Below, piece by piece: positions 1 through 11,045 of a DNA stretch of 64,000 bases. This DNA comes from Dryomyza anilis (taxonomy: Eukaryota; Arthropoda; Insecta; Diptera; Dryomyzidae). Positions within the stretch are counted from its first letter, which is position 1. Each line of letters starts with the position of its first letter. Made by a program: the position numbers and the translations under genes. The notes beneath the pieces were generated by a model, which was not told the DNA's origin, ran no database searches, and worked only from the letters and a program-made list of their open reading frames with translations. The stretch is from assembly GCA_951804985.1 (NCBI GenBank), contig OX638132.1, positions 10,955,529 through 11,019,528 on the forward strand, in the 5' to 3' direction.

Positions 1-728
1 AATATTTTTTACAAACAATTCGTATATATTACGAATTAATATTCGTATATTTAAAATAACAACAAAATTATAAATATAAATATTATTTTTAATGCAATTT
101 TTTTTTTACGAAAGAATAAAATAATTTACGAATGAGCTTTACATATAACGAATAAATAACTAATCTTTTGTAAATTTTCAGGCTATATGAAGAATTTTAC
201 GAAACATTCGTGTTTTTTTACGAAACATTAGTAAAAATAGAAATCAGTTGCGTAAAATAGCAACTTGGAGCTGAATTTTATTTTAATTGGGTCGAAAGCA
301 GATAGTTATAAAATACAAATAATTTTAAAAAGTGATCCGTGTGAGTTCTGTTTATGCTTGAAGTGCAAAAGTATCAAATCTGTGCATATATTTCATAATT
401 AAGGAAGGAATTTGTCATTTTCACCGTGAGTTTTTTTAAACTAAGTGTATTGTGTATTCGCGAAACATTCGTAAAATGTTCATGAAATGTATGAATGCTA
501 TCGTCAAAAGTATGATTACTTTCGTAAAATTTACGAATGTCTTTCGTAGATAATTAATTAATACGAATAGTTTAGTAAAAAACACCATTAATATTCGTAA
601 TTTTATCATAAATTTACGAAAGATCATTTGTGTATTTTAGGAAATATTTCGTGGATAAATTTCACGATTTTTTTCGTAAAATACACGAACGATTTCGTAT
701 ATTTTTAGCAGATTTTATTTTGAGTGTA
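1..728 (+). mobile_element. ACGAA-rich MITE, copy A (left end outside window)
   Basis: Dense in TTACGAAA/ATTCGTAAA words and ending TTTTATTTTGAGTGTA at 728. The same internal order of words, including ACGAATGCTATCGTCAAAAG, recurs in copies B (2292-5635), D (7222-8365) and, inverted, C (11914-12963). The terminal sequence is CACTCAAAATAA flanked by TA, which suggests a Tc1/mariner-type non-autonomous element. No coding capacity. Confidence 0.65.
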
Positions 729-2291
729 ATTAAAACAGTCAGATAATTTAACATAAAATAGAGGTCATTGGGATGTGAATTTTTGCAACTTTTCAATTCT
801 ACCATATGTTAACATTAAGTTTAGAGGGCCCTTTTTTGACTTTTTTTATAATTAAGATTTCTTACCATTTATTTATTTTTATTTTCACAATTTTCTTTAT
901 TTTTATTTTCTATGTATTCGACACTATTCGTAAAAAATTGATACAATCCCAAAGCTATAAACTGTCGTCATTAAATTAGCATTAAAAAGCCATATAATTT
1001 CAACATTTTTATTTTTCAAATATTTTAAGCAATGTTTTAAAAATAAATATTTTTTTGTAAAATTGTAAAATTCACACAAATGCTGTCGACAATGCAAACC
1101 CTATATAAATATTGAGTTTAAATGTTGAAGACACACGCGTCGAGCAACCTTGACACATTTACGAAATATGTCAACTGGCTGAAATGTTCTTAGTTTCGTA
1201 ATTTACGATATATATATATGGTTTAATTATAAATTATACGAAATTATACGAAATTATACAATATTATATAATTTTTACATGTTTATTTGAAAATTAAGCA
1301 TTAAAAGCAACCGTATTTGCTAAAATTCCAGCAATAACTAAATTTATATATAATGCCATATTTTTCAAGAACCTAGTAACAAATATATAACTCAATGTTT
1401 TAAATAAAATTTAGATTTAAAATAAATATAAAAAATCCATTGACAGAAAAATTGTTTGATAAACACCCTTCTCCTGCTGCAAGTTGGGTCACATGCAGTT
1501 CTATGGTTCTATGCGCACAGTACCAATTAACAGTCCGGGGGATTTGATGCTGTAAAAATGCATTAATTTGTCAACATATTGACGTTTTTTTTTTTTTTTA
1601 AAGCGCAGTGAGGTGCCAACTTGATATTTTAAATGCTAAGTGCGACACGTCGACTGGAGACTGCACTGACAGTTTATAGACAATCGTTTAGCTAACGCAC
1701 AGTTTTGATCAGTGAATAATCTAATATTTTTTAGTTCTCGATTCGTTATTGAATTATTAAATTAAGGATTAAAACTCACACGAATAAAGAATGCGATTAT
1801 GGTTTTATAACGCAAAGGTTTCGGAATACCGTTTCCAAGACCATATTTTTAATGACACATGAAATAAAATCCAATTATCTACAAATTTGAATTGTAGAAA
1901 TCCATTATATAATCGAAATCAATTTTGAATATGGATTTATTTCTGTTTTTGAAACGGTATCGGTTTCGATTTTATAAATGAAACAGTTTTGAACGGATAT
2001 CGGATTCGGTTACAATATCTGATAAAAATTATAATAAATCAATTAATTCGTAATTTTTTTAACATAACTCTATTTTGTTATGAATCAACACAAAAAAACC
2101 CATGACGCCACCAAAATCTGAGGTCCTATTTCTGTATTCCGAACGAACGAAAATAAATAACGTAAAAATTACGTCAATAATTTTGAAATTTCATACTGAC
2201 TTTTAAAAATTCACAATAGTTTAAAATGACACCACTTTCGTTTAATAGTCTTAAAGAAAATATAAAAAAAAATAAATAGACACTTTATTCC
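729..2291. other. AT-rich DNA without recognised gene
   Basis: No supported coding region. Around 1,660-1,720 there is a less AT-rich patch with TTTATAGACAATCG followed by TTGATCAGTG, which resembles an initiator-containing promoter of a transposon, but no reading frame follows it. Confidence 0.4.
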
Positions 2292-2684
2292 TACACTCAA
2301 AATAATTTTTAGGAAATTTAACGAAATATTTTTTCGTAATTTTAAATTTCGTAATATACAAGAAACATTTTTAATTTCTATTTTTTTCCAAAATGTTTTT
2401 TACGAACGATTCGTATATATTACTAATAAATAATTGTAATAAAATACAAACAGTTTTAAAATGTGTTTTGTGCAGGGGTAGAAACCGGAACTATGAAAAG
2501 AACGTTTGGCAATCGTTCCGATATTGTTCCGTTCCGGAGCGAACGAAAAGCAAAAGTTCCGAGCGCAAACGTTTCAGTCGGAACTTTTGCTCAAAAGTTC
2601 CGGCTCAAAAGTTCCGATCAGAACTTTTGCATACAAAAAACGTTTGAATCGTTCCTATCGCCATAGGCACGCATACTGGTGCGT

Positions 2685-3335
2685 CATTGGAACTTTTTTG
2701 GTTGAATCTGTTCCTGTGGGCCTAGATTCGCATCCTGGTGCGTCATTGGAACTTTTTCGGGTGAATCGCTTCCTGTGGGCCTAGATACGTATCCAGGTGC
2801 GTCATTGGAACTTTTTCGGGTGAATCGCTTCCTGTGGGCCTAGATACGGATCCTGGTGCGTCATTGGAACTTTTTCGGGTGAATCGCTTCCTGTGGGCCT
2901 AGATACGGATCCTGGTGCGTCATTGGAACTTTTTCGGGTGAATCGCTTCCTGTGGGCCTAGATACGTATCCAGGTGCGTCATTGGAACTTTTTCGGGTGA
3001 ATCGCTTCCTGTGGGCCTAGATACGGATCCTGGTGCGTCATTGGAACTTTTTCGGGTGAATCGCTTCCTGTGGGCCTAGATACGGATCCTGGTGCGTCAT
3101 TGGAACTTTTTTGGGTGAATCTCTTCCTGTGGGCCTAAATACGGATCCTGGTGCGTCATTGGAACTTTTTTGGGTGAATCTCTTCCTGTGGGCCTAAATA
3201 CGGATCCTGGTGCGTCATTGGACCTTTTTTCGGTCAATCTCTTTCTGTGGGCCTAGATACGCATCCATGTGCTCCATTGGAACTTTTTTTTAGGTTAATC
3301 TGTTCTGTTGGGCCAGATAACTATCCAGGTGATCA
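2685..3335 (+). repeat. 59-bp tandem array, left arm
   Basis: Units contain GTGCGTCATTGGAACTTTTT followed by GGGTGAATCGCTTCCTGTGG and GCCTAGATAC. The unit start drifts by one base per 60-base line, giving a 59-base period. Variants at CGGATCCTGG / CGTATCCAGG alternate, and the last two or three units are more diverged. Confidence 0.85.
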
Positions 3336-3344
3336 ATGGTCAAA

Positions 3345-4740
3345 ATTAGTTCCAATGACACACCAGGATGTGTATCTAGCCCCACAGGAACAGATTCACC
3401 CAATAAAGTTCCAATGACGCACCAGGATGCTTATCTAGGTCCACAGGAAGCGATTCACCCTAAAAAGTTCCAATGACGCACCAGGATCCGTATCTAGGCC
3501 CACAGGAAAAGATTCACCCAAAAAAGTTCCAATGACGCACCTGGTTGCGTAGCTAGGCCCACAGGAAGAGATTCACCCGAAAAACATCCAATGACGCACC
3601 TGGTTGCGTATCTAGGCCCACAGGAAGAGATTCACCCGAAAAACATCCAATGACGCACCTGGTTGCGTATCTAGGCCCACAGGAAGAGATTCACCCGAAA
3701 AACATCCAATGACGCACCTGGTTGCGTATCTAGGCCCACAGGAACAGATTCACCCAATAAAGTTCCAATGACGCACCAGGATGCTTATCTAGGTCCACAG
3801 GAAGCGATTCACCCTAAAAAGTTCCAATGACGCACCAGGATCCGTATCTAGGCCCACAGGAAAAGATTCACCCAAAAAAGTTCCAATGACGCACCTGGTT
3901 GCGTAGCTAGGCCCACAGGAAGAGATTCACCCGAAAAACATCCAATGACGCACCTGGTTGCGTATCTAGGCCCACAGGAAGAGATTCACCCGAAAAACAT
4001 CCAATGACGCACCTGGTTGCGTATCTAGGCCCACAGGAAGAGATTCACCCGAAAAACATCCAATGACGCACCTGGTTGCGTATCTAGGCCCACAGGAACA
4101 GATTCACCCAATAAAGTTCCAATGACGCACCAGGATGCTTATCTAGGTCCACAGGAAGCGATTCACCCTAAAAAGTTCCAATGACGCACCAGGATCCGTA
4201 TCTAGGCCCACAGGAAAAGATTCACCCAAAAAAGTTCCAATGACGCACCTGGTTGCGTAGCTAGGCCCACAGGAAGAGATTCACCCGAAAAACATCCAAT
4301 GACGCACCTGGTTGCGTATCTAGGCCCACAGGAAGAGATTCACCCGAAAAACATCCAATGACGCACCTGGTTGCGTATCTAGGCCCACAGGAAGAGATTC
4401 ACCCAAAAAAGTTCCAATGACGCACCAGGATCCGTATCTAGGCCCACAGGAAGAGATTCACCCGAAAAACTTCCAATGACGCACCTGATTGCGTAGCTAG
4501 GCCCACAGGAAGAGATTCACCCGAAAAACATCCAATGACACAACAGGTTGCGTATCTAGGCCCACAGGAAACGATTCACCTGAAAAACATCCAATGACGC
4601 ACATGGATGCTTATCTAGGCCCACAGGAAGAGATTCACCCGAAAAACTTCCAATGACGTACCTGGATGCGTATCTAGTCCCACAGGAAGCGATTCACCCA
4701 AAAAGGTTCCAATGACGTACATAGATGTGATTCCATACCC
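3345..4740 (-). repeat. 59-bp tandem array, right arm, with 354-bp higher-order repeat
   Basis: Same unit as the left arm but inverted (CCAATGACGCACCAGGATCC and so on). The variant AACAGATTCACCCAATAAAG recurs at about 3389, 3743 and 4097, exactly 354 bases apart, which is six 59-base units. The five variants following it recur in the same order, so this is a true higher-order repeat. Confidence 0.85.
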
Positions 4741-5150
4741 ATTGGAACTTTTAAAGGGAACGAATCAATCGTTCTTTTCATCGGAACGTTCTTTGTCGGA
4801 ACGATTCAAACGTTTTTTGTATGCAAAAGTTCCGAGCGGAACTTTTGAGCCGGAACTTTTGAGCAAAAGTTCCGATTGAAACGTTTGCGCTCGGAACTTT
4901 TGCTTTTCGTTCGTTCCGTTCCCAACCCCTGGTTTTGTGTGATTTCTGTTTGTGTCAAAAGTGCAAAAGTATTAAATTAATGCATAATATGTCATATTTT
5001 TATAAATGAATCGTCATTTTAAGCGTCACATTTTTTTAAACAAATAATTCATGTAATTTACGAAAGATTCCTTAAAGTTTTCATTTGTTTCATAAAATAA
5101 ACGAATGCTATAGTCAAAAGTATGAATACTTTTGTAAAATGTACGAATAT

Positions 5151-5423
5151 ATATAATAATAATAGTTTGGCGCTACAGTCCTGTATATAACTTCGGCCGA
5201 GCTCTCTCACCATTTTGAGCTGTGCGTGTTATATTTGTACTCAAAGTGGTGGGACCTACAGTTTATTGCAATGTTTTACTCTCGTAGGTTTGCCATTTAC
5301 TGACGAGAGGTAGCGCGGTATAGAAAATGTTTCTATGAAAAGATGTTGTTAGCCCCAGTCCAGTCTTGAACCGGGGACCTTTCAGCTCGCAGTCCAACGC
5401 ACTAACCACTGAGCTACCGCGGC
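5151..5423 (-). mobile_element. tRNA-derived SINE, family 1
   Basis: Read on the minus strand it begins GCCGCGGTAGCTCAGTGGTT (A-box) and holds CCCCGGTTCAAGACTGG (B-box), followed by a conserved body and an ATT-rich tail at the low-coordinate end. It is flanked by TACGAATAT at 5142-5150 and 5424-5432, a 9-base target duplication. The same SINE recurs at 54505-54813. It lies inside MITE copy B. Confidence 0.8.
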
Positions 5424-5635
5424 TACGAATATTCAATAAAATACGTACAAATATTCAATAAATTACGAATCTTTCGTATTATGTACGAATGGCTTTCGTA
5501 GATAAAATCTACGAATAGTTTATTAAAATAAATAATTAATATTCGTAATTTTTTCCTAAATTTACGAAAGTTCTTTCGTGTATTTTTATTTACGTACGAT
5601 TACGTGTTTTTTAAGTAAATTTTATTTTGAGTGTA

Positions 5636-7075
5636 CGTGAACTGAAAGGGTCTACCTGAATGTAGACCGGAAAATATTTACTACATTCATCAAAAGCGAG
5701 TTCAAATGATTAAAAATATCATCATTGAGCTCATTGGGATTAATTTTATATCCTTGAAATGACTTCCACAGATCTATTTTTATCAAAAAAAAAACATGAA
5801 TGGCATTACATGAATTTTTGATATTACTTTATCTTCCTGGTAATTTTAAATTTACCATACAAAATTTTCTAAATATAGTCCAAAAAATAACTATACCCAT
5901 GATTACATAAAATGCGGTAAAGTTCGACATATATTTTGTTCAAAAAATATTTCTCCTTCTGAATTTAATTTGCAAAGTCCTTTTGATAGCCATATAATTA
6001 TAACTTGAATTATTTTTATCAAAAATAAAGCAATAAGTCCGATTAAGAGATCAGTACATTACAAATCTTTACAGTGCTATAATTTATGAACGCGTCTACA
6101 TAATTTCGAGTGCAATTATATTTACTTTTCGTTGATTGCCAATGTTAATCAAGCACATAGCGCCTTAACCATTATTTATGGTCTCGTCCCTAAGAACCGC
6201 ACAGACACAAATGTGTGCTTTATTTTTGTGTCCACAGGCATAGCCAATAAATTGTTCATTTAATAGATAACATTGTGTGACAAAATAAAATATATTCTTT
6301 ATATTCTAACCGGTTGTAGCACTTCTTGTGAGCTATAGCTATAGTTAAGCTATAGCTAACATTGTTAAAATAATGGCGTAATTACCAGGAATTCATCTAC
6401 CCAATGCATCTTCTTTTAAGAACTTTAAGAAGGGGTACATACGCTCATGCTTTACTCAAACAGTACATATAATTATGTATTTTTAATGTTTTAAATATTC
6501 CGCAATTTTACATTTTTTTCGATTTTTTAAAAAATTCTCCACATTCTCATCCTATAGCGCATTTTAGGGGTTAAACTTTTCAATAAAATTCTATATATAT
6601 TTTCATACAAAGTCATTATCAGTTTAATGCACACAAAACACATTGTTCAACCATTTAATTCTGATGCTCTCAACTGATAAGTCGGTTCTTAAAGTGAAAA
6701 CTAAATGAGTTGTAGTTTGGACTACAACTAATTTCGAACAGTTTCAGAACAATTTCAAGCAGTTTGAGAACAATTTGGAGTGTATATAGGCTAATATTTC
6801 AAGCGCCAACCGATGTTGCGTAAACAAATGTGTATAATATTGTTTTTAAACGAATGAAGTTGATTGTTACAACTAACTTTTTCGTTCTTCCAACAAAAAG
6901 AAAATTTTTATTGTGTGCAAATGCCAACCGAGTATGACAGTTTCATCAAACAATTTGGAGCAATTTCGTTTTAACCGATTGAAATTCGTTCTGAGAAATA
7001 TATTTTTAGTTTCTTCAACCTCATAAAAATATGCAAAAATATAATAAAATGATATATACACCCAAAATAGAGGGT
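5636..7075. other. AT-rich DNA, no recognised gene
   Basis: No coding support. The part 6,655-6,900 (CTCTCAACTGATAAGTCGGT, AGCGCCAACCGATG) is repeated in altered form at 9,425-9,640, so it belongs to a dispersed element that brackets the MITE cluster between. Confidence 0.4.
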
Positions 7076-7200
7076 AACTAGAGGGTAACGATTTTCGGGA
7101 AATAGCTTTACCCGGGAAACGGGAAATGCAAAATTATATTTCCGGGGAAAACTGGGAATCCCGGAATCTATATTATTATTTCACTACATATTATATAATA
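7076..7200. repeat. CCCGGGAAA-rich repeat, left piece
   Basis: Contains TACCCGGGAAACGGGAAATG and TCCGGGGAAAACTGGGAATC. A related block, with CCCGGGAAACGGGATA, is at 9,345-9,426 and ends in the inverse of CAGGGTTCTTACCC, a hAT-like terminus. The two pieces may be remnants of one element split by later insertions. Confidence 0.4.
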
Positions 7201-7326
7201 AAAAAAAAGTATAATAATTTATACAATCAAAATAATTGCACATATTACGAAATATTTTTTAATATTTTTTTTTACTAAAATACATGATAATTCGTAAAAT
7301 ACATGAAAATTTCGTAAAATTATAAT

Positions 7327-7715
7327 AAGGGGATTCATATCATGCGCGTAAACCTTGTACTTTGTGGAAATCCCGTAAATAGTAGAAATTTACGCAAAAA
7401 TTGCATGAGAATATTTTACGCTCAACTCGTAAATTTATTTGTCGATTTTTATGTAAAAATAACATAAATACAATTTCTTGAAAATTTTGTTTTATCTTTT
7501 CGTTAGTTTTCAATAAAATTATCTTTTGTGGCAAATGTGGGTTCATTAAATTGTGTTGTGAAATGATTAAAGTGATATAACTAAAAATTGGAGTACAACC
7601 AAAATTTTATAAAATAGTTTATGCGAAGCCAGATAAAAGTACGTTCATGTCGAGTTGGGCGTAATTTTATTATTTTACGAGATGATAAATTTACAGTGCT
7701 GATATGAATCTCCTT
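7327..7715. mobile_element. 389-bp MITE inside copy D
   Basis: The ends are AAGGGGATTCATATC (7327-7341) and GATATGAATCTCCTT (7701-7715), a 15-base terminal inverted repeat with one mismatch. It interrupts the ACGAA-rich sequence. No coding capacity; the frame at 7340-7546 is not gene-like. Confidence 0.55.
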
Positions 7716-7853
7716 GATAACAACAAAATTACAAATATTTCGTTGTCTTATTTTTTATTATAGTTTTTTTACGAAAGTAAATTTTCGTAAATTTTGAAGA
7801 TATATTTACGAAATATTCGTGTTTTTTACGAACAATTAGCCCATGTATATTCC

Positions 7854-8117
7854 GGTGACAACGATATGGGCTACAATTCGTTTGAATATCGGTTGAATGT
7901 CTTGTGACTACAATTTTTGATTCATGTATCAAACGAAACGATTTTAAGATTTTTTGTTGCCAGCATATAAATCATACGATAATTAAAAAAAGGAAAAGTA
8001 GTTGGCAAAACAAAAATATTGATTAAACGTTCGATTCAAAGAGCGAAACGAACGAAACGTTTGAAATACCTTTTTTCAGTTTTAGACGAAGGGGTCTGGA
8101 AACTAATCGTTGTCACT
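7854..8117. mobile_element. Probable MITE inside copy D
   Basis: GGTGACAACGAT (7854-7865) is mirrored by ATCGTTGTCACT at about 8106-8117, and the sequence between is unrelated to the ACGAA-rich host repeat. The exact ends are uncertain. Confidence 0.4.
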
Positions 8118-8902
8118 CGATAATAAAAAGATACATGATTACGGGGTTAGTAAAAACAGAAATACGTTTGCGTCAAATAGCAACTCCGAGATGCATCTTT
8201 TTTGTGTTGGTATCGGTATCGCAAGCAGAAAATTATAAAATACAAACATTTTAAATTTGTGATATGTGTAAGTTCTCTTTGTGTCAAAAGGGCCAAAGGG
8301 AGCCAAATCAGTCCATAGAACTTTATATTTATATTAATGAAATACTCGTAAAGTTTCGGATCTTTTCTTTTATCTCCTTCTTTATGTATCTTGATTCACT
8401 TATTTAAGATATCGACACTTACGATTCAAATATATCTATGGGAACAGGGAAAAAAATGATTTTCGGCGTTTTGGTTTGACATATTTATTGTTTAGAATTT
8501 TTTTATTGAAGTTTTGGTTCTGGTTTTACATACCTCATTTTGTAACTCATAAGAGATCGACCGACTTGTGGCTAATTCAAAGTAGATCGCTTCCTATTAT
8601 TTCATTTCATTTATTTCTGATTAGTAATTTAATCGATTTTGCTTTCATTGAAACCTTTTATTGATATGTTTGAAACTAGGAAGTTACTACGGGCCCAAAA
8701 TTAATATTGTATATAACCATAACCAATTGTCTCAATTTGGTTACTTGGGGCATTTTTTTTAAACAGCATTTATTGCACCATCTAATCTATATTCTAATTT
8801 GACGACATCATAACACTTGCTAAATACCCCATTTGCACAACGGTATATTGTAAATCTGTACGATAAAGGTAAATCCTTAGTCTACAAAGACAAAATATCA
8901 TA

Positions 8903-9207
8903 AAGGGTTTTTTTTAACAGGGACGCTACAAAATTAGAGCGACAGGGACAGCAAACGACGCCATATTTCTTGCTGCTCTTTTGACATTTCTCTTCAGTAA
9001 GGTTTGCCATTTTATGATGGAAAGATATACGAAATCGAATTTCGGTAGTAAATTTTAATAATTTCGACTCGTTATTGGCTCGTATATCTTTCCATCATGA
9101 AATGGCAAACCTTACTGAAGAGAAATGTCAAAAGAGCAGCAAGAAATATGGCGTCGTTTGCTGTCCCTGTCGCTCTACTTTTGTAGCGTCCCTGTTGAAA
9201 AACCCTT
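8903..9207. mobile_element. 305-bp near-perfect palindromic element
   Basis: About 125-base arms: 8903-9030 (AAGGGTTTTTTTTAACAGGG ... AAAGATATACGA) and 9080-9207 in inverse, around a loop of about 50 bases. It could fold into a long hairpin. A decayed second end (ACTTTTGTAGCGCTCTTATT) follows at 9219-9250, so an older copy may have been adjacent. The arms contain AGCGACAGGGACAGC. Confidence 0.8.
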
Positions 9208-9289
9208 GAAAAAAAAACTTTTGTAGCGCTCTTATTGAAAAACTCTTTATTTCCTGTTTCTTTAATGCGAAGAATTAAGACTCTTAAAA

Positions 9290-9426
9290 AGTTGTTGTTA
9301 TTAATATAATATTTTTTCCAATGTTATTTTTACTTTATACATTTCTCATTTCCCGGGATAAATTGTAAATTTCCCGGGAAACGGGATATTTAAAAACACG
9401 CCGGGAATCCAGGGTAAGAACCCTGT
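9290..9426. repeat. CCCGGGAAA-rich repeat, right piece
   Basis: Contains TCATTTCCCGGGATAAATTG and TTTCCCGGGAAACGGGATAT, ending GGGTAAGAACCCTG. Partner of 7,076-7,200. Confidence 0.4.
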
Positions 9427-9706
9427 AGCGCCAACCAACTTATTTGGTTCTCTCAACTGTTGAATCGGTTCAATAAATAGTTTGTACTACAACCATTTAA
9501 AAACAGATTGATGTATGTATATCGGTTAAAACTAAATTTCATTAAATAAACTATCATAATATTAGTTAAGGGCTAATCAAGGGCTTATCAATCAATAAAT
9601 TTTATGTAATTTAGTTTTAACCGAGTGAAGTTAGTTGTTAAAAATAACTGTTTCTTGATCATGACAAATGGAGGATTTTCTGCGTGAACTTGAAAATGTA
9701 TGTAAA

Positions 9707-9853
9707 TATGTATGTATGTATGAATGTATGTATGTATGTATGTATGTATGTATGTATGTATGTATGTATGTATGTATGTATGTATGTATGTATGTATTAT
9801 GTATGTATGTATGTATGTATGTATGTATGTATGTATGTATGTATGTATGTATG
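9707..9853. repeat. (GTAT)n tetranucleotide microsatellite
   Basis: Nearly uninterrupted GTAT repeat of about 147 bases with one phase slip near 9797. The TYR-HIS and Tyr-Met-Cys repeat reading frames over it are artefacts of the microsatellite. Confidence 0.95.
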
Positions 9854-9904
9854 ATCCGAATAGGCGTCAAAACTACTGATCGGAATCGAATAAAATTTTG
9901 AGAC

Positions 9905-10607
9905 AATATGCATCTTGGGTCCGGGCAGAGTATAGGCTATATCTAGGTGAGATTGGTGAACTGGGCGTGGCACCTTCCATATAATACAAAAATTAAAAAC
10001 ACATTATATCAGCAATTTGGACAGCAAATTTAATGAAATTTTGGTCAGCGTTATATTTATCGATTCTAAACAGTCTTGTAGAATGTGGGCGGGATAAGAT
10101 AACTGGGCGTGGCACCTCCCATAGAAGGTGAATTTTCAAGATGGTGTATGTCGATAGTTATTACAGTGATATCAAAATATATTTCAACTCAAATTCATTA
10201 AACTCATCACAACCAAAATTCACCACAACGAAACTCAACACACCGAAAATCTCCAAAATAAAACTCACCACACTAATACTCACCACACTAATATTTACCA
10301 CACTAAAACTAACCACACACAAACTCACCACCTAAAAACTCACCACACACAAACTCACCACACACAAACTCACCAAACTAAAACTCACCACACCAAAATT
10401 TCTACTGGGATAAACTCTACGGGCAGGAATTCTACCGGTAAGAATTATACGAAAAATCTTTATTTGGAGGAAAATTTCACGGGGAAGAATTCAACGCGGA
10501 AGAATAGTTCGAGGAAAAGTTGTTTTTTCGGAGAATTATTTTTGATTTTGTTACCACATTTACAACACCAATATAAAACGTCCACAGCGAAGCACGGGTC
10601 CCAGCTA
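9905..10607 (+). mobile_element. Helitron/Helentron-like element end with 15-bp minisatellite
   Basis: The right side ends GCGAAGCACGGGTCCCAGCT then AG|T. A CTAG end after a GC-rich hairpin-prone segment and before T fits the Helitron 3' terminus (CTRR before T). The body has two GAACTGGGCGTGGCACC-type blocks (about 9,959 and 10,099) and a minisatellite AAACTCACCACACAC at 10,190-10,395. The part 10,400-10,530 has GAAGAATT-type repeats also seen near 18,600 and 27,100. No replicase or helicase is present, so it is non-autonomous if real. The left boundary is unknown. Confidence 0.45.
10190..10395 (+). repeat. 15-bp minisatellite (ACTCACCACAC type)
   Basis: Repeated AAACTCACCACACAC / AAACTCACCACACTA units, cleanest at 10,320-10,395 and increasingly diverged to the left. 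The open frame across it is caused by the lack of stop codons in the repeat. Confidence 0.8.
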
Positions 10608-11045
10608 GTTAGTCTATAAAATAATAAAATCAATCGACTGGAAAATACATTCTTATTCTAAAATGATGCTTTACCGAGTAATTTAGATTGTTTGCTATTT
10701 TAAACATAGTTTCACGAATTTACTGATTACATCGTTTTATAATCAGTTAATTAATTAGATAAAATTATTAATTATAAAAATTATATTTCAATTAAAATTT
10801 ATAATTTGTGCATAATATTTAACATTTAAAATAAGAATTTCAAACAAATAACAATAATTTGAAATAAGAAAATCATTTCAGAGTTTTTATAAGACTTTCG
10901 TTTTCGAATAGTTCATTAGTATCTTTAATTTTCTTTAATGATGAAACTAATTTCCCGGAGGCAATTTGATAATTACTTCAATAGAAATTAATGCATCTGC
11001 TTAATATGTAAATTTACGCTACAATATGCATTTATACAGTCACTA
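10608..11045. other. AT-rich DNA, nothing recognised
   Basis: No gene-like frame, clear repeat or RNA signature seen. Confidence 0.4.

Larger units (their letters stand above)
2473..4931. mobile_element. hAT-like foldback element built of inverted 59-bp satellites
   Basis: The ends are CAGGGGT and the inverse ACCCCTG, flanked by an exact 8-bp duplication GTTTTGTG (2465-2472 and 4932-4939). CAGGG termini with 8-bp target duplications are typical of the hAT superfamily. Inside each end lies about 150 bp of inverted repeat full of AAAAGTTCCG/CGGAACTTTT words (2490-2656 against 4750-4920). Then come tandem 59-bp units: about 11 in one direction (2,685-3,330) and about 23 in the opposite one (3,345-4,740). 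No transposase, so it is non-autonomous. The small reading frames at 2393-2784 are by-products of the satellite. Confidence 0.82.
2292..5635 (+). mobile_element. ACGAA-rich MITE, copy B, carrying two insertions
   Basis: It begins TACACTCAAAATAA and ends TTATTTTGAGTGTA, so it is TA-flanked with 12-base terminal inverted repeats. It is split by a foldback element (2473-4931) and a SINE (5151-5423). Removing these leaves about 600 bp that follows copy A, with an internal deletion relative to A. The continuity across both insertions shows the order of events. Confidence 0.7.
7222..8365 (+). mobile_element. ACGAA-rich MITE, copy D, interrupted and end-truncated
   Basis: Starts TACAATCAAAATAATTG, a decayed form of the family end. 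It follows copy A through AACAACAAAATTACAAATAT, TTTACGAAATATTCGTGTTT and TGCGTCAAATAGCAACT to about 8,365, where the 3' end is lost. It carries insertions at 7327-7715 and about 7854-8117. Confidence 0.5.

Noticed and set aside
2393..2784. Three overlapping reading frames
   Set aside because: They run from flanking DNA into the GTTCCG-rich and 59-bp satellite parts of the foldback element.
5345..5423. A tRNA gene with GGTTCAAGACTGG B-box
   Set aside because: The acceptor stem and 3' side do not close as a tRNA, and the sequence continues into a conserved SINE body with target duplications. The same holds for the heads at 15,700, 32,073, 34,634 and 54,813.
9631..9906. Tyr-Ile-His-Thr and Tyr-Val-Cys-Met repeat proteins on the two strands
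   Set aside because: They are translations of the GTAT microsatellite.
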